Positions 1 through 7,863 of a stretch of DNA of 21,854 nt are shown piece by piece. Source of the DNA: CAYYAU01 sp964469765 [NCBI: uncultured Clostridia bacterium] (GTDB lineage: Bacteria; UBA6262; WVXT01; CAYYAU01); NCBI GenBank assembly GCA_964469765.1, contig CAYYAU010000003.1:1-21854 (forward strand), in the 5' to 3' direction. The notes beneath the pieces were generated by a model. That model was given only the letters and a program-made list of their open reading frames with translations. It did no database searches and was not told the DNA's origin. A program made the translations under genes and the position numbers. Position 1 is the first letter of the stretch; every line of letters starts with the position of its first letter.

Positions 1-1149
1 TTTATTTTAGTTACCTCTTACCCTCAAATGCTCTCTTTAACTATTCTTTCTCGATTTCAGATTTTTAACTTTAGACTTGTTTCAGAAGAAAATCTTTTCA
101 ATTTATTAAAAGAAATTAGTAAAAAAGAAAAAATCTTTATTGATAATGATGCCTTAGGTTTGATAGTTTCTGCAGGAGAAGGCAGTGTAAGAGATAGTTT
201 AAGTATTTTAGACCAGGTGGCTTCTTATAGTGAGAAGATATCTATTAAGGATGTTGAGTATATCCTTGGTTTTGTTTCTGAAAAGATAATAGACAATTTA
301 GTAAAGGAAATTGAAGGGAAAAATATAACTTCACTTTTTTCTTTGATTGATAACCTTTATAGTTCAGGGGTAGATTTGGTTCAACTTATAAAGCAGTTAA
401 GGGACAGATTTCACCAAATCTTTTTGGTAAAGGAAGGCATAGGAAAGCATTTGATTTTTACAGATGAGAAAAAGAAGAGATTAGAGTATTTTACTGGAAG
501 TTTTTCATCTCGGCAATTGGTTATGTTTATTGAAAGGTTAAACTATCTTTTAGAAATAACAAAAAAAACTGAAAATATAAAACTGATATTTGAAATCCAT
601 CTGTATAGTCTTGTTCAACCACAGGTTTCAATAGATGAGATTATTGATATATTAGAAGAAATAAAACAAACTTCACTAAATGGTAATAATTCATATATTC
701 CCAATAAAATTGGTTTAAAAAAGAAAAACAATGTTTCGGCTGTAAACAAACAATTTTCAATTGAAGAAATCCTCAATAAGATTTGCCAAACAAATCCTTC
801 TTTGTATAGTTGTATAACCCATGCTGAATATGGGTATGACGAGAGAACAAACACGTTTAAATTAAACTTTCCTAAATCCTCTAAATTCCAAAAGGATTTT
901 GTTGAAAAAAGAAAGGATATTTTGGTTAGAGCCTTTACTGAATTAAACAGAACAGATATAAAAATTTTCTGTAGTTTAAGCGATGAGGATATAATCTCTA
1001 CACCATTTTTTGAAGATGAAGCGCCGCCTTTAGTGTCAGAACAGCCTGTTGAAGAAAATCTAACTGAAGACAAAGCTTATAAAGACCCTATTGTAAAAAG
1101 CATCCTAAAGATTTTTGATGGTGAAATAAAAAAGAAAAAATGGATATAG
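1..1149 (+). CDS. dnaX: DNA polymerase III subunit gamma/tau, C-terminal part (5' truncated by window edge)
   Basis: This is the clamp-loader ATPase subunit that loads the sliding clamp during replication. The reading frame is open from base 1, so the gene starts upstream; the first ATG at 28 is internal. The visible protein starts in the sensor-1 region (FILVTSYPQ, then TILSRFQ, where the family usually has TxxP..TILSRCQ). It continues through the AAA+ lid with the typical GSVRDSLSILDQ segment at about residues 61-72 of the visible part, and then the collar domain. After that come a Lys/Asn-rich linker and a poorly conserved tail ending in a Lys-rich stretch. The Walker A, zinc-binding and Walker B motifs would lie upstream of the window. 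The stop overlaps the recR start by 10 bases, a common dnaX-recR arrangement, but the small ybaB/ebfC gene often found between them is absent. Identification is firm from the sensor-1 and lid motifs. Confidence 0.93.
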   Translation, partial: FILVTSYPQMLSLTILSRFQIFNFRLVSEENLFNLLKEISKKEKIFIDNDALGLIVSAGEGSVRDSLSILDQVASYSEKISIKDVEYILGFVSEKIIDNLVKEIEGKNITSLFSLIDNLYSSGVDLVQLIKQLRDRFHQIFLVKEGIGKHLIFTDEKKKRLEYFTGSFSSRQLVMFIERLNYLLEITKKTENIKLIFEIHLYSLVQPQVSIDEIIDILEEIKQTSLNGNNSYIPNKIGLKKKNNVSAVNKQFSIEEILNKICQTNPSLYSCITHAEYGYDERTNTFKLNFPKSSKFQKDFVEKRKDILVRAFTELNRTDIKIFCSLSDEDIISTPFFEDEAPPLVSEQPVEENLTEDKAYKDPIVKSILKIFDGEIKKKKWI

Positions 1150-1736
1150 CCCCCTCTTTAAAAAAGTTAATAGCGGTGCTTAGTGAACTTCCGGGTATTG
1201 GTCCAAAGTCTGCTCGAAGATTAGCATTTTATCTTTTAAGTAAACCATTGGAAGAGATTAAAAAATTTGCTTATACAATTACTGAAGCAAGAAAAAAATT
1301 AGTAGAATGTAAGGAATGTGGTAATATTTCAGAGGCTCAGCCTTGTCCAATTTGTACTGACCATAAAAGAGATAAGACAACAATCTGTGTAGTCTCTTTT
1401 ATTCAGGACCTAATCACAATTGAGAAGACAGAGAAGTATAATGGTCTTTATTTTATTTTAGGAGGTGTTATATCTCCGATTGAGGGGAAAGGACCTTCTG
1501 AGTTAAAGATTAATAAACTGAAAGAGAAAATTAACAGTGATAAAATAAAAGAAGTAATAATTGCAACAAGTCCTACTCTTGAGGGAGAGACTACTGCGAG
1601 ATATATAGTAGAAAAATTAAAACCCTTAAATATTAGACTTACAAGGCTTGGTTACGGTCTTCCTTTGGGAGCAGAACTTGAGTATGCGGATGAGATTACA
1701 TTAACGCATTCTTTAGAAAGGAGAAAAGTTATATAA
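1140..1736 (+). CDS. recR: Recombination mediator protein RecR
   Basis: RecR works with RecF/RecO to load RecA onto SSB-coated single-stranded DNA at gaps. At 198 residues it has the usual family length. The order of parts is canonical: an N-terminal helix-hairpin-helix (LPGIGPKSARRLA, residues 17-29), a four-cysteine zinc finger (C57, C60, C69, C72), a Toprim domain with the GGVISPIEGKGPS stretch and EGETTARY, and the C-terminal RLGYGLPLGAELEYAD signature. The ATG lies inside the end of dnaX (10-base overlap), implying translational coupling. No strong Shine-Dalgarno is seen, only an A-rich run before the ATG. No residue looks out of place. Confidence 0.97.
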   Translation: MDIAPSLKKLIAVLSELPGIGPKSARRLAFYLLSKPLEEIKKFAYTITEARKKLVECKECGNISEAQPCPICTDHKRDKTTICVVSFIQDLITIEKTEKYNGLYFILGGVISPIEGKGPSELKINKLKEKINSDKIKEVIIATSPTLEGETTARYIVEKLKPLNIRLTRLGYGLPLGAELEYADEITLTHSLERRKVI

Positions 1737-1740
1737 TTAA

Positions 1741-1770
1741 TTGACCAATCTAATTAAATTTTAGTAGAAT
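1741..1770 (+). promoter_or_regulatory. Candidate sigma70-type promoter for the signalling block
   Basis: TTGACC (1741-1746, 5 of 6 to the -35 consensus) is followed after 18 bases by TAGAAT (1765-1770, 5 of 6 to the -10 consensus). It lies just after the recR stop, and the predicted start near 1777 falls inside the tandem repeat before the kinase gene. The match is good, but AT-rich DNA gives chance hits, so this is a prediction only. Confidence 0.5.
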
Positions 1771-1771
1771 T

Positions 1772-1791
1772 AATTGGTAAGAATTGGTAAG
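1772..1791 (+). repeat. Perfect 10-bp tandem repeat in the kinase leader
   Basis: AATTGGTAAG occurs twice back to back (1772-1781 and 1782-1791), immediately upstream of the kinase ATG at 1796. The complement of its ATTGGT core, ACCAAT, is found at 1744-1749 within the candidate promoter, so three related half-sites flank or overlap the predicted transcription start. It may be a regulator binding site, or a duplication that also supplies the weak ribosome-binding sequence GGTAAG. Confidence 0.6.
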
Positions 1792-1795
1792 AACA

Positions 1796-3223
1796 ATGAA
1801 ATTAAGAATAAAGTTTAGTTTATTTTCAATAGGACTTGTTATTGTAGTGCTTTTAGGAATGAGTATTATTCTTTTTATCTTTGAAAAAAGGCATCTTTTA
1901 CAGACAATGCGTGAAAATCAAGAAGATGCAATCAAGGCTTTTGCAGAAGTGTGTAAAAAATATATAGAGTGGAAGGAAGATGAGTTAATTCTAATTAATT
2001 ATCTTAATCCTTTAAAAAATACAGAGGGAGTTGCATATGCAATGTTTGTGAATAGGTTTGGTAAGATTGTTGTTCATACAGATACGGTTTTTTATGGAAA
2101 AGAGGTAAAAGATAATATAGGTATTAATGCAATTACAGCAAAAAGAATTCTTTTCCAGAATTATAAAGATAAAAATAATGTCTCTTACCTTGAAGTGTCC
2201 GCTCCTGTATATGTTCGTCATAAAAAAGAAGGAACCGCACGTATAGGATTCTATCAAGCCGAACTTGATAGAATTGTAGAGAATACTCTAAGTAAAACAA
2301 GACATCGAATTTTTATAGTTGGAATAATAGGATTATTGTTAGGAGTAATAGGAGCATTTGGTTTTGCTCAACTTATGAATAAACCTATACAATTGTTAGT
2401 TGAAGGAGCAAAATCAATTGGACAAGGTAATCTTAAACATAGAATTCCAATTGAGACAAAGGATGAACTTGGAGATTTAGCTAGTGAGTTCAATGTTATG
2501 GCATTGAAGTTACAAGAACTTGATCAAATGAAAGATGACTTTGTTTCAAGTGTTTCACATGAGCTAAGGTCTCCTTTAACATCCATTAAAGGGTATGTTG
2601 ACTTTATTTTAATGGGAAAATCAGGTCCTATAAATGAAAAGCAGCTTCAGTATCTAACTATTGTTAAGAATAATACAGCAAGGCTTGCGAATTTTATTAA
2701 TGATATTTTAGACTTAGCTAAGATTGAAGCACAGAGGATTGAGTTGATTAAGGAGCCTATAAATATTGCATCTTTAATGAGAGAGATGGCAATATTTTTC
2801 CGTCCACAATCAGAGGAAACAAAGGTTAAAATAGAGGTTTCTTGTGAAGAAGATTTACCACGGGTATATGTAGACACAGATAAAATAAGACAGGTGTTTA
2901 CAAATTTAATTAGCAATGCTTTCAAGTTTACCTCTGAGGGGGGAATAATAACTCTGTTTGCAAAAAGAACAGATGATTCCTTTATAGAGTGTTGGGTAAA
3001 AGATACAGGTATTGGAATTAGTCCAGAGGATGCAAAAAAGATATTTGATAAATTTACACAGATAAAGAAAAGTCAGAGTTCTGTACGAAAGGTAAAAGGC
3101 ACGGGGTTAGGATTAACCATTGTAAAAGGGATTATTGAAACTCATGGCGGGAGAATATGGGTAGAAAGTCAAATAGGTAAAGGTTCAACATTTAAATTTA
3201 CATTGCCTGTATATAAAGAATAA
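1796..3223 (+). CDS. Membrane sensor histidine kinase (Cache-like sensor, HAMP, HisKA, HATPase)
   Basis: A 475-residue transmembrane kinase. The start chosen is ATG 1796; an upstream in-frame TTG at 1784 lies within the tandem repeat and is unlikely. Transmembrane helix 1 spans about residues 7-29. A roughly 140-residue extracytoplasmic region follows, containing NRFGKIVVHTD and resembling a single-Cache/PAS-like sensor. Helix 2 spans about 172-195, followed by HAMP (PIQLLVEGAKSIGQGNL). The phosphoacceptor is H255 in SVSHELRSPLTS. The ATPase domain has the N box around N374 (NLISNAFKF), the G1 box DTGIGI at 403-408 and the G2 box GTGLGL at 435-440, so it looks fully active. It is the only kinase in the window and sits 3 bases before three response regulators, its probable partners. 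The ligand cannot be inferred. Confidence 0.93.
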   Translation: MKLRIKFSLFSIGLVIVVLLGMSIILFIFEKRHLLQTMRENQEDAIKAFAEVCKKYIEWKEDELILINYLNPLKNTEGVAYAMFVNRFGKIVVHTDTVFYGKEVKDNIGINAITAKRILFQNYKDKNNVSYLEVSAPVYVRHKKEGTARIGFYQAELDRIVENTLSKTRHRIFIVGIIGLLLGVIGAFGFAQLMNKPIQLLVEGAKSIGQGNLKHRIPIETKDELGDLASEFNVMALKLQELDQMKDDFVSSVSHELRSPLTSIKGYVDFILMGKSGPINEKQLQYLTIVKNNTARLANFINDILDLAKIEAQRIELIKEPINIASLMREMAIFFRPQSEETKVKIEVSCEEDLPRVYVDTDKIRQVFTNLISNAFKFTSEGGIITLFAKRTDDSFIECWVKDTGIGISPEDAKKIFDKFTQIKKSQSSVRKVKGTGLGLTIVKGIIETHGGRIWVESQIGKGSTFKFTLPVYKE

Positions 3224-3226
3224 CAT

Positions 3227-4159
3227 ATGATTAAAGAAAAGATATTAGTGGTTGATGACGAAGAAGATTTAAGGAATCTCGTAAAAATGACATTAGAGAT
3301 GGGCGAATTTGAAGTTGTTACTGCTTCTGATGGAGAAGAGGCATTGGAAAAGCTTTACAGAGAGAAACCCAGTCTAATTATTTTGGATTTAAGTTTGCCT
3401 AAGATAGATGGTTATGAGGTTTGTAAGAGAATTCGTGCAGATGTGTTGTATACTTATCTTCCCATTATTATGCTTACATCAAAAGTAAAGGTGGAAGATA
3501 AATTGAAAGGGCTTAATTTAGGAACAGATGAATATGTTACAAAACCGTTTGAGCCTATGGAACTTTTAGCACGAGTTAAAAGCTTAATTAGAAGAACAAG
3601 GAGTGGATTATCAGCAAACCCTTTAACGCAATTACCTGGTAATGTGGCAATTGAGAGAGTAATTGATGATGTAATTAGAAAAAATATCCCGTTTGCTGTT
3701 TTATATTTGGATTTAAATAATTTCAAAGCCTACAATGACTACTATGGGTATCATAAAGGAGATGAGGTCATTAGGACAACAGCAAGAATTATTATTAAGG
3801 TCGTAAAGGAGTTAGGAAACAAGTTCGATTTTATTGGTCATATAGGAGGGGATGATTTTATTGTTGTGACAACACCAGATAAGGTGGATATGATTTGTTC
3901 AAATATTATTGAAAAATTTGATTTACAGATTCCATATTTATATGAAAAAGAAGAGAAACAAAAAGGCTATATTGTTACAATGGATAGACAAAATAAAAAG
4001 GTTAAATTTTCTTTTATTTCGGTAGCTATAGGAGTTGTAACTAATAGATTAAGGAAGTTTTCTCATTCTGGTGAGATATCTTCATTAGGTACTGAACTTA
4101 AGAAGTATGCAAAAATGAAAGGAAAAAGTGCTTATGTTGTAGATAAAAGAAAGGAGTAA
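3227..4159 (+). CDS. Response regulator with degenerate GGDEF output domain
   Basis: 310 residues. An N-terminal receiver (about 1-125) has the acidic pocket D10/D11, phosphoacceptor D54 (LIILDLSLP) and the conserved lysine in YVTKPF. A GGDEF-type domain follows (about 135-305), beginning LTQLPGN, with LYLDLNNFKAYNDYYGY and KGDEV. The signature is GGDDF (207-211) rather than GG[D/E]EF. The inhibitory I-site position reads NKFD, not RxxD. In this family such changes often mean weak or absent diguanylate cyclase activity, with the domain used as a c-di-GMP or GTP sensor; whether that holds here is inference. The start is ATG 3227, 3 bases after the kinase stop, with no clear Shine-Dalgarno, which suggests translational coupling to the kinase. 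Confidence 0.88.
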   Translation: MIKEKILVVDDEEDLRNLVKMTLEMGEFEVVTASDGEEALEKLYREKPSLIILDLSLPKIDGYEVCKRIRADVLYTYLPIIMLTSKVKVEDKLKGLNLGTDEYVTKPFEPMELLARVKSLIRRTRSGLSANPLTQLPGNVAIERVIDDVIRKNIPFAVLYLDLNNFKAYNDYYGYHKGDEVIRTTARIIIKVVKELGNKFDFIGHIGGDDFIVVTTPDKVDMICSNIIEKFDLQIPYLYEKEEKQKGYIVTMDRQNKKVKFSFISVAIGVVTNRLRKFSHSGEISSLGTELKKYAKMKGKSAYVVDKRKE

Positions 4160-4166
4160 AAGGAGG
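4158..4166 (+). promoter_or_regulatory. Ribosome-binding site that fixes the start of the stand-alone receiver
   Basis: AAAAGGAGG sits 5 bases before ATG 4172. A possible GTG start at 4169 would leave only 2 bases, and the ATG at 4167 is out of frame, so 4172 is the best start. Confidence 0.75.
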
Positions 4167-4171
4167 ATGTG

Positions 4172-4561
4172 ATGGAAAAGGATAAAGAGAAAATTTTACT
4201 TATAGATGATGAGGAAGATTTACTTGAGTTGGTAAAGAGCACATTAGAATTAGAGAACTTTAATGTTATAACTGCTCAAGATGGAGAAGATGGATTTAAA
4301 AAGGCGGTAGATGAGAAACCAAATTTAATCCTTCTTGATATAAAGATGCCAGGGCTTAATGGATTTCAGGTATTAGAAAGATTAAAGACAAATGAAGTAA
4401 CGAGTAATATCCCTGTGATTATGTTTACTACCAGTATTCAAATGAGAGATAGAGATAAAGCATTGGATATGGGAGCTGTGGATTATGTGGTCAAGTCATT
4501 TGAGGGGTTTGCTTTAGCGGAACGCATTAGAGAAATTTTAAAAAATATTGGAAAGGGGTAA
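4172..4561 (+). CDS. Single-domain response regulator (CheY-like)
   Basis: A 129-residue receiver with no output domain. It has the acidic pair D12/D13, phosphoacceptor D56 (ILLDIKMPG), a Thr in IMFTTS and the conserved lysine in YVVKSF, where the usual KP is KS. It would act as a phosphorelay intermediate, phosphate sink or protein-binding switch. It lies between the GGDEF-type regulator and the OmpR-type regulator and is probably phosphorylated by the upstream kinase. The start follows the strong AAAAGGAGG site; a start at GTG 4169 would add one residue. Confidence 0.93.
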   Translation: MEKDKEKILLIDDEEDLLELVKSTLELENFNVITAQDGEDGFKKAVDEKPNLILLDIKMPGLNGFQVLERLKTNEVTSNIPVIMFTTSIQMRDRDKALDMGAVDYVVKSFEGFALAERIREILKNIGKG

Positions 4562-4565
4562 GCAA

Positions 4566-5252
4566 ATGATTAAAAAAAGAATTTTAGTTTTAGATGATGA
4601 CAAAGACATTTTGAATCTTATTTGTGAGTTGTTAAGAACAGAGGGATATAGTGTATTAACTGCAACTTCAGGAAAAGAGGGGTTGAAAAAAATTGAAGAC
4701 TCAGTTCCAGATATGCTTATTTTGGATTTGAACTTACCGGATATGGATGGATTTGAGGTGTGCAGAGTGCTTAGAAAAGAAAAAAGAACAAAAGAAATTC
4801 CAATCATTATGCTTACTGTAAAATCCGCTGAAGCCTCTCGAGTTGCAGGGTTAGAGATTGGCGCAGATGATTATGTAATAAAACCTTTCAGCCAAAAAGA
4901 GTTATTAGCAAGGATTAAAGCATTATTTAGAAGAGTTGGGTATGAGAAGGCTGAAGAAAAACCTTATTTAGAAGTTGGCTCTATCCGTTTAGATTTACAT
5001 AAGCATCTTTTATATGTAAAGGGAAAGGCTGTTGATTTAACACCTATGGAGTTTAATCTTCTTTATACTTTAATTAAGAAGAAAGGACAGGTGCTTACTC
5101 GCGGTTTCTTGACAGAAAGTGTTTGGGGTTATGAATATTTTGGAAGCACCAGGACTGTGGATGTGCATATTGGAAGGTTGAGAAAAAAATTGGGTTCATT
5201 TGGAGATAAGATTCAAACCGTTGAAGGTGTTGGTTATATTTTGAATGTATAG
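4566..5252 (+). CDS. OmpR/PhoB-family DNA-binding response regulator
   Basis: 228 residues. The N-terminal receiver has D10-D12, phosphoacceptor D54 (MLILDLNLPDMDG) and the lysine in YVIKPF. A C-terminal winged helix of the OmpR type covers about 128-228, with LTPMEFNLLYTLIKKKGQVLTR, the recognition-helix region TRTVDVHIGRLRKKL and the closing wing VEGVGYIL. ATG 4566 is chosen because AAAGGGG (4552-4558) lies 7 bases upstream; ATG 4548 would overlap the previous gene and add six non-family residues. It is the only gene of the signalling block with a DNA-binding output, so it is the likely transcriptional arm. The direct repeats upstream of the kinase would be a plausible self-target, but this is not shown. 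Confidence 0.95.
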   Translation: MIKKRILVLDDDKDILNLICELLRTEGYSVLTATSGKEGLKKIEDSVPDMLILDLNLPDMDGFEVCRVLRKEKRTKEIPIIMLTVKSAEASRVAGLEIGADDYVIKPFSQKELLARIKALFRRVGYEKAEEKPYLEVGSIRLDLHKHLLYVKGKAVDLTPMEFNLLYTLIKKKGQVLTRGFLTESVWGYEYFGSTRTVDVHIGRLRKKLGSFGDKIQTVEGVGYILNV

Positions 5253-5262
5253 GTGAAAATAT

Positions 5263-5523
5263 ATGAAAAAGGTTATTATATGGGTATTGGCTATTGTTGT
5301 AATAGTAGGGCTACTGATGTTTATTATGACAAGAAAAAGGTTTTTAAAAACATCGCTAAAGAAAAATGCAGAAATGATTACACCGGAAGAGGGTTTTCCT
5401 TCCTCTATTCCTTATATACCTCCCTCGAAACCCTTACCAAAAGGAGTAAATAAAACTACAGAGGATGTTTTTAAAACTTTGGATGATATTAAAAGAATAA
5501 ATGAAATGAATAGAAGAAGATAA
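5263..5523 (+). CDS. Small membrane-anchored protein of unknown function
   Basis: 86 residues. Residues 4-23 form a hydrophobic helix after MKK, most likely an uncleaved signal anchor since no lipobox cysteine or clear cleavage site is seen. The rest is a basic stretch, a proline-rich middle (PSSIPYIPPSKPLPKG) and a charged tail ending in four basic residues. It begins 10 bases after the OmpR-type regulator and ends 5 bases before pgi, so it is probably co-transcribed with both. I recognise no family. An overlapping reading frame from 5253 is rejected because its composition is not protein-like. Confidence 0.65.
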   Translation: MKKVIIWVLAIVVIVGLLMFIMTRKRFLKTSLKKNAEMITPEEGFPSSIPYIPPSKPLPKGVNKTTEDVFKTLDDIKRINEMNRRR

Positions 5524-5528
5524 ATTCA

Positions 5529-6863
5529 ATGCAACAAAAAGTAAAGTTTGATTATACAAACCTTCTTAAAAAGAGCGTTGGAAAGGAAGGTGTTTCTTTA
5601 GAACATATTTCCTCCTCTACACGGATACTCTCTAACCTTATTAGAAGAATTAAACAGAGCCCCCCTGGTTTTACATTTTTACCGTCAATGAAGAATGAAC
5701 TTCATAATATTCAAAGTTATGTTCAAACAGTTAAAGGTATATTTAAGAATATTGTTGTTATTGGTATAGGTGGTTCCTGTTTAGGTCCAAAGGCTATTCA
5801 CTATGCATTATATAGTCAATACTATAATATAATAAAAAGCAAATATCCAAGTGTTTTCTTTTTAGATAATATTGACCCTGAAGAAGTAAATACTCTTGCA
5901 AATATTCTAAATCTGAAAAAAACATTATTTATTGTTATAACAAAATCGGGTTCAACTTCTGAAACTATAGCTAATTTTCTTATCTTTAGAGATAGACTTA
6001 AAAAGAAGATAAAAGGAAAAATTAACTCTCATATAATTACAATTACTTCAAAAAGAGGATGGCTTTATGAAACAAGTAAGAAAGAAAATTATAAAATCTT
6101 TTTTATACCTGAAGATGTTGGTGGAAGATATTCGGTGCTTTCAAGTGTTGGGCTTGTTCCTTTATCCTGTGTTGGCATAGATACTAAATCGCTTCTTAAA
6201 GGAGCTGAAGATATAAAACCTTTCACGGAAAAAGTTAATCCTTTAAGAAATATTTCTTTTCTTTATGCATATTTCAACTATTTATTCTATAAGAAAGGGA
6301 AAAGAATAAATGTTTTCTTTCCTTATTCTTCTGGACTTAAACTCTTTTCAGAGTGGTTTGCACAGTTATGGGCTGAAAGTTTAGGGAAGTCCTTCATTGG
6401 TCCAACTCCTGTGAAGGCAGTTGGTGTAACTGACCAACATTCGCAGTTACAGTTGTATATAGATGGACCATTTGATAAGTTGATTACTTTTGTTTCTGTT
6501 GAGAAGTTTAGTAAAGATGTAAAGATAGGCTGTTATCCATCTCATTTTCTTTCAAATAGAAGTATAACTAAATTATTTAAAAGTGAAGAAAACGCCACTA
6601 TCCTTGCTTTGACAAAACGAAAAAGAGTAAATTGTTCATTTATAGTTCCAGCTATTGAGCCATATTATTTGGGACAACTTATTTATATATTAGAGATGGC
6701 AACAGCATTTTTAGGTTTTCTGTTTAAGATAGATCCTTTTAATCAGCCAGGCGTGGAATTAGGAAAGAGGCTTACTTATGCTTTAATGGGAAAGCAAGAT
6801 TATAAAAAAGAAAAAGCTAAGATAGAAAAAGAAATAAAGGATAATTCAAAGTATATTTGTTAA
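5529..6863 (+). CDS. pgi: Glucose-6-phosphate isomerase
   Basis: It interconverts glucose-6-phosphate and fructose-6-phosphate in glycolysis and gluconeogenesis, in the cytoplasm. At 444 residues it matches the short bacterial Pgi form. Visible motifs are GIGGSCLGPKA in the first SIS domain, the phosphate-binding KSGSTSETIANF, GGRYSVLSSVGLVP, and the second-half SEWFAQLWAESLGK with DQHSQLQ. Catalytic residues by family comparison are E283 (in QLWAES), H304 (in DQHSQ) and K413 (in ELGKR), all present. There is no good Shine-Dalgarno before ATG 5529 and only 5 bases separate it from the previous stop, so it is likely translated by coupling. Its place behind a two-component block does not by itself show regulation by it. 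Confidence 0.97.
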   Translation: MQQKVKFDYTNLLKKSVGKEGVSLEHISSSTRILSNLIRRIKQSPPGFTFLPSMKNELHNIQSYVQTVKGIFKNIVVIGIGGSCLGPKAIHYALYSQYYNIIKSKYPSVFFLDNIDPEEVNTLANILNLKKTLFIVITKSGSTSETIANFLIFRDRLKKKIKGKINSHIITITSKRGWLYETSKKENYKIFFIPEDVGGRYSVLSSVGLVPLSCVGIDTKSLLKGAEDIKPFTEKVNPLRNISFLYAYFNYLFYKKGKRINVFFPYSSGLKLFSEWFAQLWAESLGKSFIGPTPVKAVGVTDQHSQLQLYIDGPFDKLITFVSVEKFSKDVKIGCYPSHFLSNRSITKLFKSEENATILALTKRKRVNCSFIVPAIEPYYLGQLIYILEMATAFLGFLFKIDPFNQPGVELGKRLTYALMGKQDYKKEKAKIEKEIKDNSKYIC

Positions 6864-6981
6864 CACAAGGATTAGTAATATTGTAATATTTTATTTTTAG
6901 AAAATGACCCAACCAAAGGAATATAGAAAAGGGAAACATATATATACTCAATGGGGTTCTCGTGGAAAGGAGGTTAAATAT
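6864..6981 (+). other. Short intergenic region with 8-bp tandem repeat
   Basis: The 118 bases between pgi and the DUF3467 gene contain GTAATATT twice in tandem (6875-6890), followed by a T-rich run. The repeat includes self-complementary AATATT, so weak pairing is possible, but there is no GC-rich stem and I do not call a terminator. An in-frame ATG at 6904 would extend the next gene by 26 residues but has no ribosome-binding site. Confidence 0.5.
6966..6973 (+). promoter_or_regulatory. Strong ribosome-binding site deciding the DUF3467 start
   Basis: AAAGGAGG lies 8 bases before ATG 6982 and is the strongest Shine-Dalgarno in this part of the window. It argues against the longer in-frame start at 6904. 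Confidence 0.85.
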
Positions 6982-7275
6982 ATGCCTCATGACGAAAAGA
7001 AAGAGATTAAAATTCAGATTCAAATTGATGATTCAGTAGCTTCTGGGATGTATTCCAATTTAGCCTTTATCAGTCATAGACAAACTGAGTTTACATTTGA
7101 TTTTATTTATTTATTGCCGAATGAACCGAAAGGAAAGGTAAAAGCAAGAATTATATTTTCTCCATTGAATGCAAAGAAGTTTTTCAATGCTTTAAAGGAG
7201 AATATCCAAAAATACGAACAACGATTTGGTGAGGTTAAAGTAAAAGAAACTACTGACCATAAGATTGGATTCTGA
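6982..7275 (+). CDS. DUF3467 family protein
   Basis: 97 residues from ATG 6982. The sequence matches the DUF3467 pattern: IQIDDSVASGMYSNLAFISH, then EFTFDFIYLLP, KVKARIIFSP, and a final helix ending in IQKYEQRFGEV. The family is small, cytoplasmic and of unknown function, widespread in bacteria and some archaea. No catalytic motif is visible. It is followed after 25 bases by a small Cys-rich protein, so the two may be co-transcribed. Family assignment is from memory of the motif pattern; the biochemical role is unknown. Confidence 0.85.
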   Translation: MPHDEKKEIKIQIQIDDSVASGMYSNLAFISHRQTEFTFDFIYLLPNEPKGKVKARIIFSPLNAKKFFNALKENIQKYEQRFGEVKVKETTDHKIGF

Positions 7276-7300
7276 TAAAAAGAATAATTGAGGTGTAAAA

Positions 7301-7510
7301 ATGGAATGTAATACTGAAAAAAATAGAAAAAGATGTAACTGTAGTTATGAACCTCGTAGTAGAAAATGTAGATGTTGTGATTGTTTATTTTATCATTTTA
7401 AGTCTGGAGAGTTACCTGCCTGTTTTTTCCCAGATGATATTGAAAAAACTTATGATAGAACTATTGAAAACTTTATAAAGACATATCAAAAAAGAGGTAG
7501 ATGGTGGTAG
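7301..7510 (+). CDS. DUF6485-like small cysteine-rich protein
   Basis: 69 residues with seven cysteines, six of them in residues 12-28 ([22 protein letters not shown]), and one in the conserved [18 protein letters not shown] segment. The pattern suggests a metal-binding (zinc or iron) module, and I recognise it as resembling the uncharacterised DUF6485 family. A weak Shine-Dalgarno (GAGGTG) precedes the ATG. Its last 10 bases overlap the start of the VanZ-like gene. The function is unknown, and metal binding is inferred from cysteine spacing only. Confidence 0.8.
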   Translation: MECNTEKNRKRCNCSYEPRSRKCRCCDCLFYHFKSGELPACFFPDDIEKTYDRTIENFIKTYQKRGRWW

Positions 7511-7863
7511 GTAGAATAACCAGATGGTTCTTAGTATTTATATGGGCAGGTTTTATCTTTTATCTTTCATCAATACCGAGTTTAACAACAGGTTTAGGGA
7601 TATGGGATTTAATTTTAAGGAAGATTGCTCATTTTGGAGAATTTGGAATATTTACCTTTCTAAACTTTTTTGCTTTCTCATATAAGAAAGTAATGAAGAA
7701 ATATTTATTAATAAGCGGAATAATTGCAATGTTGTATGCATTCACGGATGAACTGCATCAAGCATTTGTTCCAGGAAGATATGCAACTGCTTTAGATATT
7801 TTAATTGATGGAACAGGAGTAATGTTTGCAATGTGGTTGATAGTAAAAAACAGGAAACTCTAA
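7501..7863 (+). CDS. VanZ-like family membrane protein
   Basis: 120 residues with three to four transmembrane helices (about 8-25, 45-65, 69-85 and 98-115). The VanZ signature is clear: [12 protein letters not shown], then the acidic [11 protein letters not shown] and the following D..ID..G in a helix. VanZ itself contributes to low-level teicoplanin resistance, but most single-domain homologues like this one are chromosomal and of unknown role, so no resistance claim is made. The ATG overlaps the end of the preceding gene by 10 bases, implying coupled translation. Confidence 0.88.
   Translation: MVVGRITRWFLVFIWAGFIFYLSSIPSLTTGLGIWDLILRKIAHFGEFGIFTFLNFFAFSYKKVMKKYLLISGIIAMLYAFTDELHQAFVPGRYATALDILIDGTGVMFAMWLIVKNRKL

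Noticed and set aside
5253-5453. 66-codon open frame overlapping the small membrane protein gene
   Set aside because: It runs out of frame through the better candidate at 5263, has a skewed composition and no family resemblance.
6864-6903. Terminator after pgi
   Set aside because: The AATATT repeats can pair only weakly and there is no GC-rich stem before the T run.
7501-7863. Glycopeptide resistance determinant
   Set aside because: The VanZ fold is clear, but isolated chromosomal VanZ-like genes are common and there are no other van genes nearby.
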